Numbered from the stretch's first letter, positions 9,078-19,168 are shown. The stretch: DNA of 64,000 nucleotides from Pseudomonas sp. IAC-BECa141 (GCF_020544405.1 NZ_CP065410.1:3410001-3474000), one strand, 5' to 3'. Notes: generated from the sequence alone by a model not told the origin. Numbers and translations: made by a program.

Positions 9078-10561
9078 AACGGATCGGCCTCAAGGCCGCT
9101 TGCGTGGTCGGTTTCGACGGCACGCAGCATGTGCTGTGGCGTGACGGCGAAGTGGTATTTGCCGGCTCGCGCATCGAATTTGTCGGGCGCGGTTATCAAG
9201 AGCCGTTGGATCAGTGGATCGATTACGGCAATGCGCTGATCGGGCCCGGTTTCATTGATCTGGATGCCCTCGGCGATCTCGATTCCACGGTACTGACCCT
9301 GGACAACGGCGACGAACGCGCGATGGGCCGCATGTGGTCGGCGGAGTACCTGGCGAGCGGCCCGCGTGAGTCGTTCAGCCTGGAAGAAGAAGTCTTCAAA
9401 TACCGCTACGCCTTTACCCAGTTGATCCGCAACGGCATCACCACAGCGATGCCAATCACCTCGATGTACTACCGCGAATGGGCGGAGACCTACGACGAGT
9501 TTGCCGCTGTCGCCGACGTGGCGGGCGAACTGGGGCTGCGCACGTACCTCGGCCCCTGCTACATGAGCGGCATGAGTTACTGGCGTGCCGACGGCAGCCT
9601 CGCCCACCACTGGGATGAGGCCCGGGGGCTGGCCGGGCTGGACGCGGCCGAACGGTTCTTCAAGGATTTCGATGGCGCGCATGCGGGGTTGATTCGCGGT
9701 GCGTTGCTGCCGGATCGCATCCAGACCTGCACCCCGGCACTGCTGCAACGTACGTCTGCATTGAGCTGCGAGCTGAATGCACCGATGCGTCTGCATTGTT
9801 GTCAGGCGCCTGGCGAAGTGGCGATGGTCGAACAGTTGCGCGGCACCACGCCGCTGGGCTGGTTGCAGCAACTCGACCTGCTCACTCCGCGCAGTCTGTT
9901 ACCCCACGGCATCTACACCTCGGGCGATGACGATCTGCAACGGGTCATCGACGGCGGCGCGAGTCTGGTGCACTGCCCGCTGGTGTTCGCCCGTGACGGC
10001 GAGGCACTGAACTCGTTCGGCCGTTATCGCGCCAAGGGCATCAACTTCGCCCTTGGCACCGACACCTGGCCAGCGGATTTGCTGGCAAACATGCGCCACG
10101 GACTGAACATCGCCCGGTTGATGGAAGGCGGGCCCACGCTGACCAGCAGCCTCGATCTGTACAACGCCGCCACCCTCGGCGGTGCCAAGGCCTTGGGCCG
10201 TGATGACCTCGGTCGCCTGGCACCCGGCGCCAAGGCGGATATCACCGTGTTCAACCTGCGCGGACTGCACCTGGGCCCGTTATTCGATCCACTGAAAAAC
10301 CTGCTGCTGGCCGGACGCGGCGACGACTGCATCGCCAGTTTCATCGACGGTCGCTGCGTGATGCACGACGGTCAGGTCAACGGCGTCGACTACCCCACGC
10401 TGCAACGTCAGGCCCAACGCCAATACGAAAAACTGATGCGCAGCCACAGCGACCGGGCCTTTGGCCGACCGGACTGGAAAACCCTGTTCCAGCCGGCCAT
10501 TCCGTTCGCCGACGACTACAGCGCCGAAGCGCCGTTGAGCGCCATCGATCCACTTCTTTAG
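9074..10561 (+). CDS. Chlorohydrolase-like amidohydrolase lacking the first HxH motif
   Basis: A 495-residue protein starting at GTG 9074, overlapping the previous stop. It has the composite beta and TIM-barrel layout of the AtzA/TrzN/guanine deaminase branch. Late motifs are MRLHCCQAPGE, SLLPHGIYT, SLVHCPLVFAR and FALGTDTWPADL. At the first metal site, where relatives read GFxxxHxH, this protein reads PGFIDLDALGDLD, so both histidines are absent. Either the site is rebuilt with acidic ligands or the protein is not a classical hydrolase. The rest of the fold is intact and full length, which argues against decay. It works beside the CodA-like enzyme in the same operon. Confidence 0.82.
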   Translation: MKRIGLKAACVVGFDGTQHVLWRDGEVVFAGSRIEFVGRGYQEPLDQWIDYGNALIGPGFIDLDALGDLDSTVLTLDNGDERAMGRMWSAEYLASGPRESFSLEEEVFKYRYAFTQLIRNGITTAMPITSMYYREWAETYDEFAAVADVAGELGLRTYLGPCYMSGMSYWRADGSLAHHWDEARGLAGLDAAERFFKDFDGAHAGLIRGALLPDRIQTCTPALLQRTSALSCELNAPMRLHCCQAPGEVAMVEQLRGTTPLGWLQQLDLLTPRSLLPHGIYTSGDDDLQRVIDGGASLVHCPLVFARDGEALNSFGRYRAKGINFALGTDTWPADLLANMRHGLNIARLMEGGPTLTSSLDLYNAATLGGAKALGRDDLGRLAPGAKADITVFNLRGLHLGPLFDPLKNLLLAGRGDDCIASFIDGRCVMHDGQVNGVDYPTLQRQAQRQYEKLMRSHSDRAFGRPDWKTLFQPAIPFADDYSAEAPLSAIDPLL

Positions 10562-10572
10562 AGAACACTGCC

Positions 10573-11232
10573 ATGCACAGCTTCGATTTCAGCCAACTGA
10601 GCCCACGGGAAAAGTACAAGATTCTGATCGGCAGCGTGGTGCCGCGCCCGATTGCACTGGTCACCACCATCGACGGCGAAGGCCGGGTCAATGCGGCGCC
10701 GTTCAGCTTCTTCAATGCGCTGTCGGCGGATCCGCCCATACTCGCGCTCGGCGTGGAGAACTATGGCGACCAGAGCCCAAAGGACACCACGCGCAATATC
10801 CAGATGAATCAGGAATTCACTGTCAACATCGTCAGCGACGCATTGGTGGAAGCCATGAACGTCTGTGCCGTGCCGTTCGCGCCGGGTTTCGATGAGTTGA
10901 CCGCAGCGGGCCTGACGGCAATTCCCGGCACCTCGGTCAAATGCCCGCGAATCGGCGAAGCACCGGTGGCGCTGGAATGTCGGCGGATGATGGCGCTGAA
11001 CATCGGCCAGTCGCGGGAGATCATTTTTGGCGAGGTGTTGATGGCGCATGTGCGCGACGAGTTGATCGACCCGAAAACCCTGTACATCGATCAATTGGGG
11101 CTGGATGCGATCGGACGCATGGGCGGCCATGGTTATGCGCGGACCCGGGATTACTTCGATTTGCCGACCCGCTCGTTGCAAGCGTGGACGGAAGCGCCGG
11201 GAGGTGGCGAGCGGTTTTGGCCTGCCAGATAA
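10573..11232 (+). CDS. Flavin reductase-like FMN-binding split-barrel protein
   Basis: This 219-residue cytoplasmic protein has the flavin reductase-like fold. The N-terminal SVVPRPIALVTTIDGEGRVNAAPFSFFNALSADPP carries the FMN phosphate-binding pattern, and DTTRNIQMNQEFTVNIVSD follows. It starts 11 bp after the second amidohydrolase and is the last gene of the operon. In such settings these proteins bind FMN and act as a reductase partner or an independent oxidoreductase. No oxygenase gene is adjacent, so its partner, if any, is elsewhere. Downstream lies a REP cluster rather than a clear hairpin terminator. Confidence 0.88.
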   Translation: MHSFDFSQLSPREKYKILIGSVVPRPIALVTTIDGEGRVNAAPFSFFNALSADPPILALGVENYGDQSPKDTTRNIQMNQEFTVNIVSDALVEAMNVCAVPFAPGFDELTAAGLTAIPGTSVKCPRIGEAPVALECRRMMALNIGQSREIIFGEVLMAHVRDELIDPKTLYIDQLGLDAIGRMGGHGYARTRDYFDLPTRSLQAWTEAPGGGERFWPAR

Positions 11233-11254
11233 AACAGCGGCCCACCGAGGTGCT

Positions 11255-11402
11255 GATCGTTCCCACGTCGAGGCGTCGAACCGTCCGCGTGGGAATGCAT
11301 ACCGTGACGCTCTGCGTCACAGTGGACGCGGAGCGTCCATGGCGGCATTCCCACGCAGAGCGTGGGAACGATCCCGAGCAGCCGCAGAGCGTGGGAACGA
11401 TC
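11255..11402. repeat. REP/BIME cluster (CGTTCCCACG family), copy 1
   Basis: A compound inverted repeat with arms GATCGTTCCCACG...CGTGGGAACGATC and inner stems GACGCTCTGCGTC and GGACGCGGAGCGTCC, followed by a third GTGGGAACGATC arm. The first 119 bp match the copy at 13315-13433 with two differences by eye. It sits between convergent operons. Confidence 0.9.
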
Positions 11403-11419
11403 AGTGCGAAACAGGTCGA

Positions 11420-12079
11420 TCAATCAGTGCCGTACTTCGGCGACCGTGGCCCGTACAGCAGGCCCGCCGGATGTCCGGCCGACAGCAGTCGATTGCTGGC
11501 CACACCGGCAATCGGGTAGCCGGCATCGGTGGAGCTGTTGATGATCTGCTTCACCGCCGCGGTGATCAGCGCGCCGATCAGGCCGCCACCGCTGTTGTTG
11601 CCGCCCTCTTCGCTCGACGCCCGGGCCGCACCGGTCCACAGGGTGACGCCGGTTTTCAGGTCCACCAGCTTGGCGCTCGCGGTGACGGCAGTTTCGCTGC
11701 TGATCACCATGTAACGCGTGCCGTACTCGCTGACGGTGATGTACAGCGCCGCGTCGGCACCGAAGATTTCCTGCAGCTTGTTGGCCGGTGCCGCATGGAT
11801 GTCATCCGGCGTAGTCAGGCCGTTCTGGCGGAACGTCTCGTCGACCAACGTGATCGGCAGCACGTAGTAACCGGCCTCGGCCAGCGGAAAAGTCACTTGC
11901 GACAACAGGCTGTAGGACGCCTTGACGTCCGGCGAGGTGTTCAGCGGCGGCAGTACCAGAATGGATTTCGGCCGCGCTTGCTTGTACGCCGAGTAGTCCA
12001 CGGTTTTAGGTGCAACGCAGCCACCCAGAACGGTCAGCGCCAGGCCTGCGGCCAGCCCTTTCAAGGCACGCGAGATCAT
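11420..12079 (-). CDS. DUF799 / GNA1162-family lipoprotein
   Basis: A predicted lipoprotein of 219 residues with signal ALKGLAAGLALTVLGGC (lipobox LGGC, lipid-bearing Cys about 21). The mature domain begins SILVLPPLNTSPDVKASYSLLSQVTFPLAEAGYYVLP, the recognisable DUF799 opening, and has a glycine-rich stretch EEGGNNSGGGLIGALI. Its ATG overlaps the TGA of the DUF4810 gene by four bases. It is the third gene of a CsgG-DUF4810-DUF799 operon. The trio is conserved in Proteobacteria, presumably forming an envelope complex. The molecular function is not established from sequence. Confidence 0.85.
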   Translation of the reverse strand: MISRALKGLAAGLALTVLGGCVAPKTVDYSAYKQARPKSILVLPPLNTSPDVKASYSLLSQVTFPLAEAGYYVLPITLVDETFRQNGLTTPDDIHAAPANKLQEIFGADAALYITVSEYGTRYMVISSETAVTASAKLVDLKTGVTLWTGAARASSEEGGNNSGGGLIGALITAAVKQIINSSTDAGYPIAGVASNRLLSAGHPAGLLYGPRSPKYGTD

Positions 12080-12438
12080 TGCGCATCTCCGGTCTTGGCG
12101 TTTTTAAGCAGAAAGTCCATGTACGTGCCGGACTCGGGGAACAGGGTCTTCTCGGTGCGCAATTGCTGCACCATCTGATCGTCCTTGCCCATGCTCAGGT
12201 ACAGCAGACCAAGGTGTGCGTGGTAACCCGGCGGTACCGGCTTGCCACTGGCGCGGATCTTTTGCAGATCGGCTTCCAGCGCTTCGGCCTGGGCCTCTTT
12301 CGGCGTTTCGCTTTTGAAGTATTCGTAGACTTGTGGCTGGTAGCCTTCCCACTGGTACAGGGTTTGCGGGCTGCTGCAACCAGCCAGCAGCGCGCCGGCA
12401 GCCAGGGCCATCAGCGACCGGGACAGGGACAGATTCAT
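12076..12438 (-). CDS. DUF4810 small lipoprotein
   Basis: This 120-residue predicted lipoprotein has signal SLMALAAGALLAGC with lipobox LAGC (Cys about 21). The mature part is mostly helical with a TPR-like run PPGYHAHLGLLYLSMGKDDQM. It is the middle gene of the lipoprotein trio, 29 bp after the CsgG-family gene and overlapping the next by four bases. Small size and the fixed neighbourhood support the DUF4810 call. No catalytic motif is seen, so a scaffold or adaptor role is inferred. Confidence 0.82.
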   Translation of the reverse strand: MNLSLSRSLMALAAGALLAGCSSPQTLYQWEGYQPQVYEYFKSETPKEAQAEALEADLQKIRASGKPVPPGYHAHLGLLYLSMGKDDQMVQQLRTEKTLFPESGTYMDFLLKNAKTGDAQ

Positions 12439-12467
12439 GGTGTGTTGCTCCTTGCGATGGGCGTCTA

Positions 12468-13160
12468 TCAGTTGCCCGGTTTCCAGGCGCCGGCGTTCAT
12501 GCCATCGACCAGGCGATTGATCGCCTCGCGCATGGCCAGATCGAGGACTTTGCCGTTGAGGGTGGAGTCGTAGGCAGCGGTGCCGCCGAAGCCGATGATT
12601 TCGCGGTTGGACAAGGCGTATTCGCCGGCGCCCTGGGTCGAATACACCACTTCGGAGGTGCTGATGTTGACGATGTTCAGGTTGACCTTGGCGTAGGCAA
12701 CCTGGGTCTTGCCACGGCCGAGAATGCCGAACAGTTGATGATCGCCGGTCTCTTTGCGGCCGAACTCGGTGACGTCACCGGTCACGACGTAATCGGCGCC
12801 TTTCAGACGCTGGGCCTGGCCCTTGATCGCCGCCTCCTGCTGGATTTCGCCCATGTTGTCGCGGTCGAGCACGGAGAAACGGTTGGTCTGCTGCAAGTGG
12901 GTGATCAGGATGGTCTTGGCCTGGCCGCCGAGACGGTCGACGCCGTCGGAGAAGATTCCGCGCATGTAGCTCGAACGGTTGTCGAACTTGCCCACGGCCA
13001 TCGGGATCCGCACGCCGGACCAGGCCTGAGCGGCGCTTTCCACCTTGGCCACCGGCAGTGCGCGGGAGCTTTCGGTGGCGCAACCGGCGAGCGAGCCGGC
13101 CAGAGTGCCGAGGACGGCAATCGCAATGCCCGAGACCAACATCCGGGAGATCATTCTCAC
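12468..13160 (-). CDS. CsgG/HfaB-family lipoprotein
   Basis: This CsgG-family outer-membrane-associated lipoprotein has 230 residues from GTG 13160. That start has AAGGA seven bases before it; ATG 13154 is the alternative. The signal LVSGIAIAVLGTLAGSLAGC ends in lipobox LAGC. The CsgG core includes LITHLQQTNRFSVLDRDNM, GADYVVTGDVTEFG and a C-terminal helix LAMREAINRLVDGM. CsgG proteins form secretion pores or envelope nucleotide-like folds. No curli genes are nearby, so this belongs to the CsgG-DUF4810-DUF799 type instead. It is the first gene of that operon, and the promoter should lie in 13161-13310. Confidence 0.86.
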   Translation of the reverse strand: MRMISRMLVSGIAIAVLGTLAGSLAGCATESSRALPVAKVESAAQAWSGVRIPMAVGKFDNRSSYMRGIFSDGVDRLGGQAKTILITHLQQTNRFSVLDRDNMGEIQQEAAIKGQAQRLKGADYVVTGDVTEFGRKETGDHQLFGILGRGKTQVAYAKVNLNIVNISTSEVVYSTQGAGEYALSNREIIGFGGTAAYDSTLNGKVLDLAMREAINRLVDGMNAGAWKPGN

Positions 13161-13314
13161 TTTGCATTCCTTCTGAAAATCGATGTGTCCCGGCACGGCG
13201 AAGTCGTGGGGGATCGGGAAAGGGGCGGCATTATGCCAAAGTGCCATCAGCGAGGACAGGTTTTTTTGACGTCAGCAAATTGGCTTTTGAAGCGATCAGC
13301 TGCCGTCAGCTACC

Positions 13315-13433
13315 GATCGTTCCCACGTCGAGGCGTCGAACCGTCCGCGTGGGAATGCATACCGTGACGCTCTGCGTCACAGTGGACGCGGAGCGTCCAT
13401 GGCGGCATTCCCACGCAGGGCATGGGAACGATC
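13315..13433. repeat. REP/BIME cluster (CGTTCCCACG family), copy 2
   Basis: A 119-bp direct copy of the first part of 11255-11402. Only two bases differ, both in the last arm (GGGCATGGG instead of GAGCGTGGG). It lies between the convergent end of dnaE2 and the start region of the lipoprotein operon. It and copy 1 flank that operon in the same orientation. Confidence 0.9.
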
Positions 13434-13444
13434 ACTACGGCGTG

Positions 13445-16400
13445 TCAGTGGAAATCGCGGCTTTGCACCCGAATCCCGTTGAGCAACGGACTGAGATCGC
13501 TCAAGCGTCCGGCGATCAGATGCCGCACCTCGCCTTCCCGTTCCCAGCGGCCATCGACCTTGAGCAATTGCGAGCCCACCAGCACCTGACGCTGGCGCTC
13601 GGCCAGATCGCGCCAGACCACCACGTTGACGTTGCCGAACTCGTCCTCCAGGGTCACGAACGTCACGCCACTGGCGGTGCCCGGCCTCTGGCGACCGGTC
13701 ACCAGCCCCGCCACGCTGACCGGCCGGCCATGCTCGACCTCCAGCAACTCCCGGGAGCTGCGGCAGCGCCGCGCCCGCAACTCGTCGCGCAACAACGTCA
13801 ACGGGTGCGGCCCCAGCGTGGTGCCGAGGGTGGCGTAATCGGTGAACAGGTCTTCGCTGACACTCGGCGTCGGCAGCAGCACATCCGGCTCCTCCTGACT
13901 CGGCAACCCGGCAAACAGTCCAAGCTGTTTCTGCACCCCGGCCACTTCCCATCGTGCCCGATGGCGATGACCGGCCAGGCCGCGCAGCGCGCCGGCATCC
14001 GCCAGTAGCGCCTGAGCGCGACTGTCGAGCCCGGCGCGCTCGCCCAGATCGGCGACATCGGCAAACGCGCCCCTCGCCCGAGCGCTTTCAATGTTCCGCG
14101 CATCCTCTTCGCGAAAGCCCTTGATCATGCGCAACCCCATGCGAATCGCCGGTTGCTCGCCGGCAATCGGCTCCAGACTGCAATCCCAGTCACTGGCGCG
14201 CACGTCCACCGGGCGGATCTGCAAATGATGCCGGCGCGCGTCCTGAAGAATCTGATCCGGGCTGTAGAAACCCATCGGCCAGCTGTTGATCAGCGCACAG
14301 GCGAACGCCGCCGGTTCGTGGCACTTGAGCCAGCAGCTGGCATAGGTCAGCAAGGCAAAACTGGCGGCGTGGGACTCGGGAAAGCCGTAACTGCCGAAGC
14401 CCTTGATCTGTTCGAAGATCTGCGCGGCGAATTCCGGGCTGTAGCCGTTTTTCTTCATGCCGGCGGCCAGCCGTTCCTTGTGCGGTTCCAGCCCGCCGTG
14501 GCGTTTCCACGCCGCCATGGAGCGGCGCAACTGGTCGGCCTCGCCGGGGCTGTAATCGGCGGCGACAATCGCGATCTGCATCACCTGTTCCTGAAACAGC
14601 GGCACGCCGAGGGTGCGTTTGAGCACCACTTCCAGCTCCGGTGACGGATAGGTCTCCTCTTCTTCCTTGTTCCGGCGGCGCAGATACGGATGGACCATCC
14701 CGCCCTGGATCGGCCCAGGCCGGACAATGGCCACTTCGATCACCAGGTCGTAGAAAGTTTGCGGCCGCAGACGCGGCAGCATCGACATCTGCGCCCGGGA
14801 CTCGATCTGGAACACGCCGATGGTGTCGGCGCGGCTGATCATGTCGTAGGTCGGGCGGTCGTCAGCCGGGATGGTCGCCAGGCTCAGATCCTTATGACGA
14901 TGACGGCGCAGCAGATCGAAACAGCGACGAATCGCACTGAGCATGCCAAGGGCGAGGATATCCACCTTGAGCAGCCCGACCGCATCGAGGTCGTCCTTGT
15001 CCCACTGAATGATCGTGCGGTCGGCCATGGCGGCGTTTTCCACCGGCACCAGCGTGTCCAGCGGTTGCTCGGAAATCACGAAACCACCGGGGTGCTGCGA
15101 CAGGTGTCGGGGGAAGCCGATCAGTTGCCCGGTCAGGCTCAGCACCCGGTGCAGCAGCGGACTTTCGGGGTCGAAACCGCCTTCGCGCAAGCGTTCCACG
15201 GGCGGTGTTTCATCGCTCCAGTGGCCGCAGCAGTCGGCCAGCGCATTGATCTGGTCCGGCGGCAAGCCCAGCGCCTTGGCCACATCGCGGATCGCGCCGC
15301 TGGCGTGGTAAGTGCTGACCACCGCCGTCAGCGCCGCACGACGGCGACCATAACGACGAAACACGTATTGCAGGACTTCTTCCCGGCGTTCGTGCTCGAA
15401 ATCCACGTCGATGTCCGGCGGCTCGTTGCGCTCTCTCGACATGAAACGCTCGAACAGCAGCGTGGTGCGATCCGGATCGATCTCGGTGATGCCCAAGGCA
15501 AAACACACCGCCGAGTTGGCCGCCGACCCCCGGCCCTGGCAAAGGATTTTCTGCTTGCGGGCGAAGCGCACCACATCGTGCACGGTGAGGAAGTAGCTTT
15601 CGTAGCCGAGTTCGGCGATCAGCTTCAGTTCCTTGTTGATCTGCCTCAGGACCTTGAAGGGCGCGCCGTTTTCCCAGCGCCAGGCGATGCCCTGTTTAGT
15701 CAACTGTCGCAGCCAGGAACGACCCGAGTGTCCATCGGGCACCAGCTCTTTCGGATACTGATAACGCAATTGGCTCAAATCGAACGTGCAGCGCCGGGCC
15801 AGTTTCACCGATTCGTCCAGCAAGGTCTGCGGATACAACTCGCGCAACACATCGAGGCTGCGCAAATGCCGCTCGCCGTTGGGATGCAGACGCAACCCGG
15901 CCTCGGCCACCGGGACGTGGTGGCGGATCGCAGTCATGGTGTCCTGCAAGGCCCGCCGGCCACGGGCGTGCATGTGCACATCGCCACTGGCCACCGCTGG
16001 AATCTGCAACTCATCCGCCAGACTCAGCAGTGCGGCCAGCCGTTGCTGATCGTTCTGCCCTCGATGCAACTGCACGGCCAGCCACAGCCGTTCACCGAAA
16101 GTCTGCTTCAGCCAGCGACCCTCTTCCACGTCATCGACCGTATCCGGCACCCACAGCACCCGCAATCCCGGCAATGGCTCGCTGAAGTCCTCGCGCAGCA
16201 CTTGATACTGGCCTTTCTGCATGCGCCTTCGGGCCTGAGTGATCAAGCCGCACAGCGCCTGATAACCCTCGATGTTCTCGACCAGCAACACCAGTTTCGG
16301 GCCGTTCTCGATGCGGATTTCGCTGCCGATGATCAGCGGCAACTCAACCGACTTCGCTGCCTGCCAGGCACGGACAATTCCGGCCAGCGTGCACTCATCA

Positions 16401-16543
16401 GTGATCGCCAGCGCCTGATAGCCGTGTTTTTTTGCACGTTGAAACAGCTCCAGCGCACTGGACGCACCGCGCTGGAAACTGAAGTTCGACAGGCAGTGCA
16501 GCTCGGCATAACCCTGATTCACGCGAACCAGCCTTGCAGCCAC
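13445..16543 (-). CDS. dnaE2: Error-prone DNA polymerase DnaE2 (ImuC)
   Basis: A C-family translesion polymerase of 1032 residues, the expected length. Seen: an N-terminal PHP domain ([30 protein letters not shown]), the polymerase region [19 protein letters not shown], the active-site acidic motif [15 protein letters not shown] (about 395-409), and [11 protein letters not shown]. An OB-fold C-terminus contains [13 protein letters not shown]. With ImuA and ImuB it forms the SOS mutasome that extends past lesions. Its start lies 25 bp inside the end of imuB, so it is co-translated. Control is by the LexA2 operator ahead of lexA2. REP copy 2 follows the stop. Confidence 0.95.
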   Translation of the reverse strand: MAARLVRVNQGYAELHCLSNFSFQRGASSALELFQRAKKHGYQALAITDECTLAGIVRAWQAAKSVELPLIIGSEIRIENGPKLVLLVENIEGYQALCGLITQARRRMQKGQYQVLREDFSEPLPGLRVLWVPDTVDDVEEGRWLKQTFGERLWLAVQLHRGQNDQQRLAALLSLADELQIPAVASGDVHMHARGRRALQDTMTAIRHHVPVAEAGLRLHPNGERHLRSLDVLRELYPQTLLDESVKLARRCTFDLSQLRYQYPKELVPDGHSGRSWLRQLTKQGIAWRWENGAPFKVLRQINKELKLIAELGYESYFLTVHDVVRFARKQKILCQGRGSAANSAVCFALGITEIDPDRTTLLFERFMSRERNEPPDIDVDFEHERREEVLQYVFRRYGRRRAALTAVVSTYHASGAIRDVAKALGLPPDQINALADCCGHWSDETPPVERLREGGFDPESPLLHRVLSLTGQLIGFPRHLSQHPGGFVISEQPLDTLVPVENAAMADRTIIQWDKDDLDAVGLLKVDILALGMLSAIRRCFDLLRRHRHKDLSLATIPADDRPTYDMISRADTIGVFQIESRAQMSMLPRLRPQTFYDLVIEVAIVRPGPIQGGMVHPYLRRRNKEEEETYPSPELEVVLKRTLGVPLFQEQVMQIAIVAADYSPGEADQLRRSMAAWKRHGGLEPHKERLAAGMKKNGYSPEFAAQIFEQIKGFGSYGFPESHAASFALLTYASCWLKCHEPAAFACALINSWPMGFYSPDQILQDARRHHLQIRPVDVRASDWDCSLEPIAGEQPAIRMGLRMIKGFREEDARNIESARARGAFADVADLGERAGLDSRAQALLADAGALRGLAGHRHRARWEVAGVQKQLGLFAGLPSQEEPDVLLPTPSVSEDLFTDYATLGTTLGPHPLTLLRDELRARRCRSSRELLEVEHGRPVSVAGLVTGRQRPGTASGVTFVTLEDEFGNVNVVVWRDLAERQRQVLVGSQLLKVDGRWEREGEVRHLIAGRLSDLSPLLNGIRVQSRDFH

Positions 16544-17934
16544 AACGGGCCGCCCTCACCCACTGTCCGGTACGCCCAGCCTTGCTGGCCGGCGCGGTTC
16601 TGGATCAGGTAATAATCACGGCGCACGTCATCACCGTCCCACCAGCCGGACTCGATCCGTTCCGGGCCCATGAGAATGCGCGCCGAACCTTCGGGCACGG
16701 ACTGCAGCTCACCCAACAACCAGCCCGGACGCTGCACGCCCGGCAATGCAGGGCAACGCTGTTTGTCGTCGGCGTTCTGCCACGCGCATTCCGGACGGTG
16801 ATCGGCCTGAAAGCGCAGGCCCTGGACCGCCTCATCCCCCAGCCGCGCGCGCAGGCGTTCGCGCAGTTGCTCCCAGGGCAAGGTCTGCTGCGGTCGGTCG
16901 TCGAACAGTTCCTGAAACTGCGGCACGAAACTCGGCAGATCCTCGGCGCGCAGACGAAAGCCGCGCACCGGGGCTTCGACCTGCACCTGCTCCAGTCGGC
17001 CACGGGCCAGTTCAAAGAGCATCGCCGGATCGCGCTCGGCGCTGAGCAGGCCGACCTTGATCAGCGTATCCGGCAGCCCCGCATGTTCCAGATGCAGATC
17101 GAAGCGCTGCACGCCGCTGTCGCGCCCGCACAAAAACGCCGCCAGATCGGACGTCAGGCGGCGCAATGGAAACAGCAGCGCCTGATGGGATTGCACGTCG
17201 AAATTGAGTTCGATCCGCACGTCGAAACGGTCCGGCGGCAGATAGAAAGCCAGCGCCAGCGGCCGTGCGCCGAACAGCGTGTCCAGATGCTTGAGCATCG
17301 GCGCCTCGAAACGCCGGGCCAGGGCCTGACGCGGCAGGTTCTGCACCTGATGAAGGTTGCGCAGGCCCATGCGCGACAGCGCCGTGGCCACGCTCGGTTC
17401 CAGCCCGATACGGTCGACCGGCAATTGCCCGAGGTGGTGGCGCAAGGCTTCACCGTCGGGCACCACCAATCCGTCGTAGGCGTTGGCCAGTATTCGCGCC
17501 GCTACCGGGTTGGGCGCGGCGACGATCCGGTGACGAAAGCCCAGCTCGGACAGCTCCGTGCGCAACCGTGCTTCGAACTGCGCCCAGGAACCGAACAGCC
17601 CCAGGCTCGATTCGATCTCGAATACCACGGTGCGCGGGTAATGCACGCTGACCTGGGCGCTGAAACGATAGGCCCAGGCGGCGAGAAACTGCTGCCAGTG
17701 CTCGACCTCGGCCGAATCGTAATCGACGGTGGCGAATCCTTTGCTCATGGCCTGCGCGGCGGTCATCGACTGCCCCGGACGCAAGCCCAGTGCCCGCGCC
17801 GCCGGGTTGACCGCTTGCAGCACCCGGCGCTGGGCCGGGCCGCTGAGCAACGCCAGGGGTTGTTCGGGATCGGGGCGCTGACGCAGCACGGCGTCGAGGG
17901 CCAATTGCGGGAACAGAATGCAAACCCAGCGCAT
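16519..17934 (-). CDS. imuB: ImuB, Y-family polymerase-like mutasome protein
   Basis: A 471-residue inactive Y-family relative that bridges DnaE2 to the sliding clamp. The start ATG 17934 ([17 protein letters not shown]) is preceded by GAGGTC and lies seven bases after the imuA stop. The N-terminal palm lacks the acidic pair of active Y polymerases, as known for ImuB. Helix-hairpin-helix-like [22 protein letters not shown] (about 195-216) and a little-finger region follow. A longer reading frame extends upstream to 18036 but crosses imuA and is not used. It is the third gene of the SOS cassette. Confidence 0.93.
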   Translation of the reverse strand: MRWVCILFPQLALDAVLRQRPDPEQPLALLSGPAQRRVLQAVNPAARALGLRPGQSMTAAQAMSKGFATVDYDSAEVEHWQQFLAAWAYRFSAQVSVHYPRTVVFEIESSLGLFGSWAQFEARLRTELSELGFRHRIVAAPNPVAARILANAYDGLVVPDGEALRHHLGQLPVDRIGLEPSVATALSRMGLRNLHQVQNLPRQALARRFEAPMLKHLDTLFGARPLALAFYLPPDRFDVRIELNFDVQSHQALLFPLRRLTSDLAAFLCGRDSGVQRFDLHLEHAGLPDTLIKVGLLSAERDPAMLFELARGRLEQVQVEAPVRGFRLRAEDLPSFVPQFQELFDDRPQQTLPWEQLRERLRARLGDEAVQGLRFQADHRPECAWQNADDKQRCPALPGVQRPGWLLGELQSVPEGSARILMGPERIESGWWDGDDVRRDYYLIQNRAGQQGWAYRTVGEGGPLWLQGWFA

Positions 17935-17941
17935 GGCGACC

Positions 17942-18559
17942 TCAATGCCCCACGGCGAAGGCGATCGGTGCGCTGCGCGCCAGACCGCCCCGGCACTTGA
18001 GCACGCGCAATTGCGCCGGGCGGGCATCGATGGCAATGCGCAGCGCGGCCGGCGACGGGTTGACCGCTTCGCTCAAGGGGCGCCACGCGAACGCCAGGGT
18101 CTGGCCGGTTTCCGCCGCCACCTGCAAACGGCGCAAGGCGCGGTCATCGGCCTTGTGCGGCCAGCACAGCACCGCGCCGCAACTGCCCGAGCGCAGGCAT
18201 TGTTCCGCCGCCCACAAGGCATCGCGTTCACTGGCCTGGATCACCGACAACTGGCGCAGATCGACCCCGGCATTGGCCCACGCCTGCGGGTATGGCACGA
18301 ACGGCGGCGCCACCAGCACGATGCGTTCGCCCGCTGCCGACAGCCGCGCCAACGTCGGCCACACCAGTTGCAGTTCGCCAACGCCGGGCCCGGCCAGGAG
18401 GATTTCGCTCAGCGCCGCTTCCGGCCAGCCGCCACTGGGCAAGGCCGCATCCAGTGCCGCGTGCCCGGTGGGTTGCGGGCTGGAGGTGGGTGGCGCAGGC
18501 CGGCCCTTCCAGACCTGGCCGCCATTGAACAGCGTATCCAGCGCAACGACGGCACCCAT
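17942..18559 (-). CDS. imuA: ImuA, SulA/RecA-like mutasome protein
   Basis: A 205-residue RecA-fold accessory protein of translesion synthesis. Typical features are the opening LDTLFNGGQVWKG, HAALDAALPSGGWPEAALSEILL and LAFAWRPL. The ATG overlaps the lexA2 TGA by four bases, giving tight coupling in lexA2-imuA-imuB-dnaE2. It lacks a canonical Walker A in the visible position, as do other Pseudomonas ImuA/SulA-like proteins. Role known from the family: with ImuB and DnaE2, it supports damage-induced mutagenesis. Confidence 0.93.
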   Translation of the reverse strand: MGAVVALDTLFNGGQVWKGRPAPPTSSPQPTGHAALDAALPSGGWPEAALSEILLAGPGVGELQLVWPTLARLSAAGERIVLVAPPFVPYPQAWANAGVDLRQLSVIQASERDALWAAEQCLRSGSCGAVLCWPHKADDRALRRLQVAAETGQTLAFAWRPLSEAVNPSPAALRIAIDARPAQLRVLKCRGGLARSAPIAFAVGH

Positions 18560-19167
18560 CAGCCTTGCCTCACCAGACCGCAGAACACCCCTTCGATGGC
18601 CAGGTCCTGATTGGCCCGCACCACAATCGGCTGGTACGCCGGGTTGCGCGGCAACAGGCGAACCTCATCGCCGATCCGCTCGAAGCGTTTGATGGTGACT
18701 TCACCGTCGAGTCGCGCCACCACGATCTGGCCGTTGAGCGCCTCGGGGTTGCGGCGTACGCCGACCAGATCGCCGTCGAGAATGCCGTCCTCGATCATCG
18801 AATCGCCCTGCACCCGCAGCATGTAGTCGGGCGTGCGGGAGAACAGTGCGGGGTCGAGCATCAGCCGATTGTGCAGGTCGGCATCGGCGCCGATGGGGGC
18901 ACCGGCAGCGACCCGGCCGAGTACCGGGACTTCGAGCAGTTCCGGCCGCGCCGGCTGCCCGAGCAGGCGAATGCCCCGGGCCTGATGCGGATTGACCTCG
19001 ATAAACCCGGCTTCGGTGAGCGCCAGCACATGCTTGCGCGCCACGCTGCGGGAGGCAAAACCAAAAGCCTCGCTGATTTCAGCGAGGCTTGGGGGCTGAC
19101 CGTGTTCGGCGATGCGTTCGCGGATAAAGGTCAGGATGGCGGTACGGCGGGGAGTCAGATTTGTCAT
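18559..19167 (-). CDS. lexA2: LexA2 SOS repressor
   Basis: This 202-residue LexA-type repressor with autoproteolysis starts at ATG 19167. An ATG at 19176 (MYSMTNL) is inside the operator and less likely. Winged helix: LAEISEAFGFASRSVARKHV (about 28-47). Cleavage site Ala88-Gly89 in GRVAAGAP, catalytic Ser123 in GDSMIEDG and Lys160 in EVTIKRF are all present. Pseudomonas carry a second LexA that controls the imu cassette, and the position upstream of imuA fits this. A perfect-armed palindrome directly before the start indicates self-repression with an operator unlike the CTG-N10-CAG box of LexA1. Confidence 0.94.
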   Translation of the reverse strand: MTNLTPRRTAILTFIRERIAEHGQPPSLAEISEAFGFASRSVARKHVLALTEAGFIEVNPHQARGIRLLGQPARPELLEVPVLGRVAAGAPIGADADLHNRLMLDPALFSRTPDYMLRVQGDSMIEDGILDGDLVGVRRNPEALNGQIVVARLDGEVTIKRFERIGDEVRLLPRNPAYQPIVVRANQDLAIEGVFCGLVRQG

Positions 19168-19168
19168 G

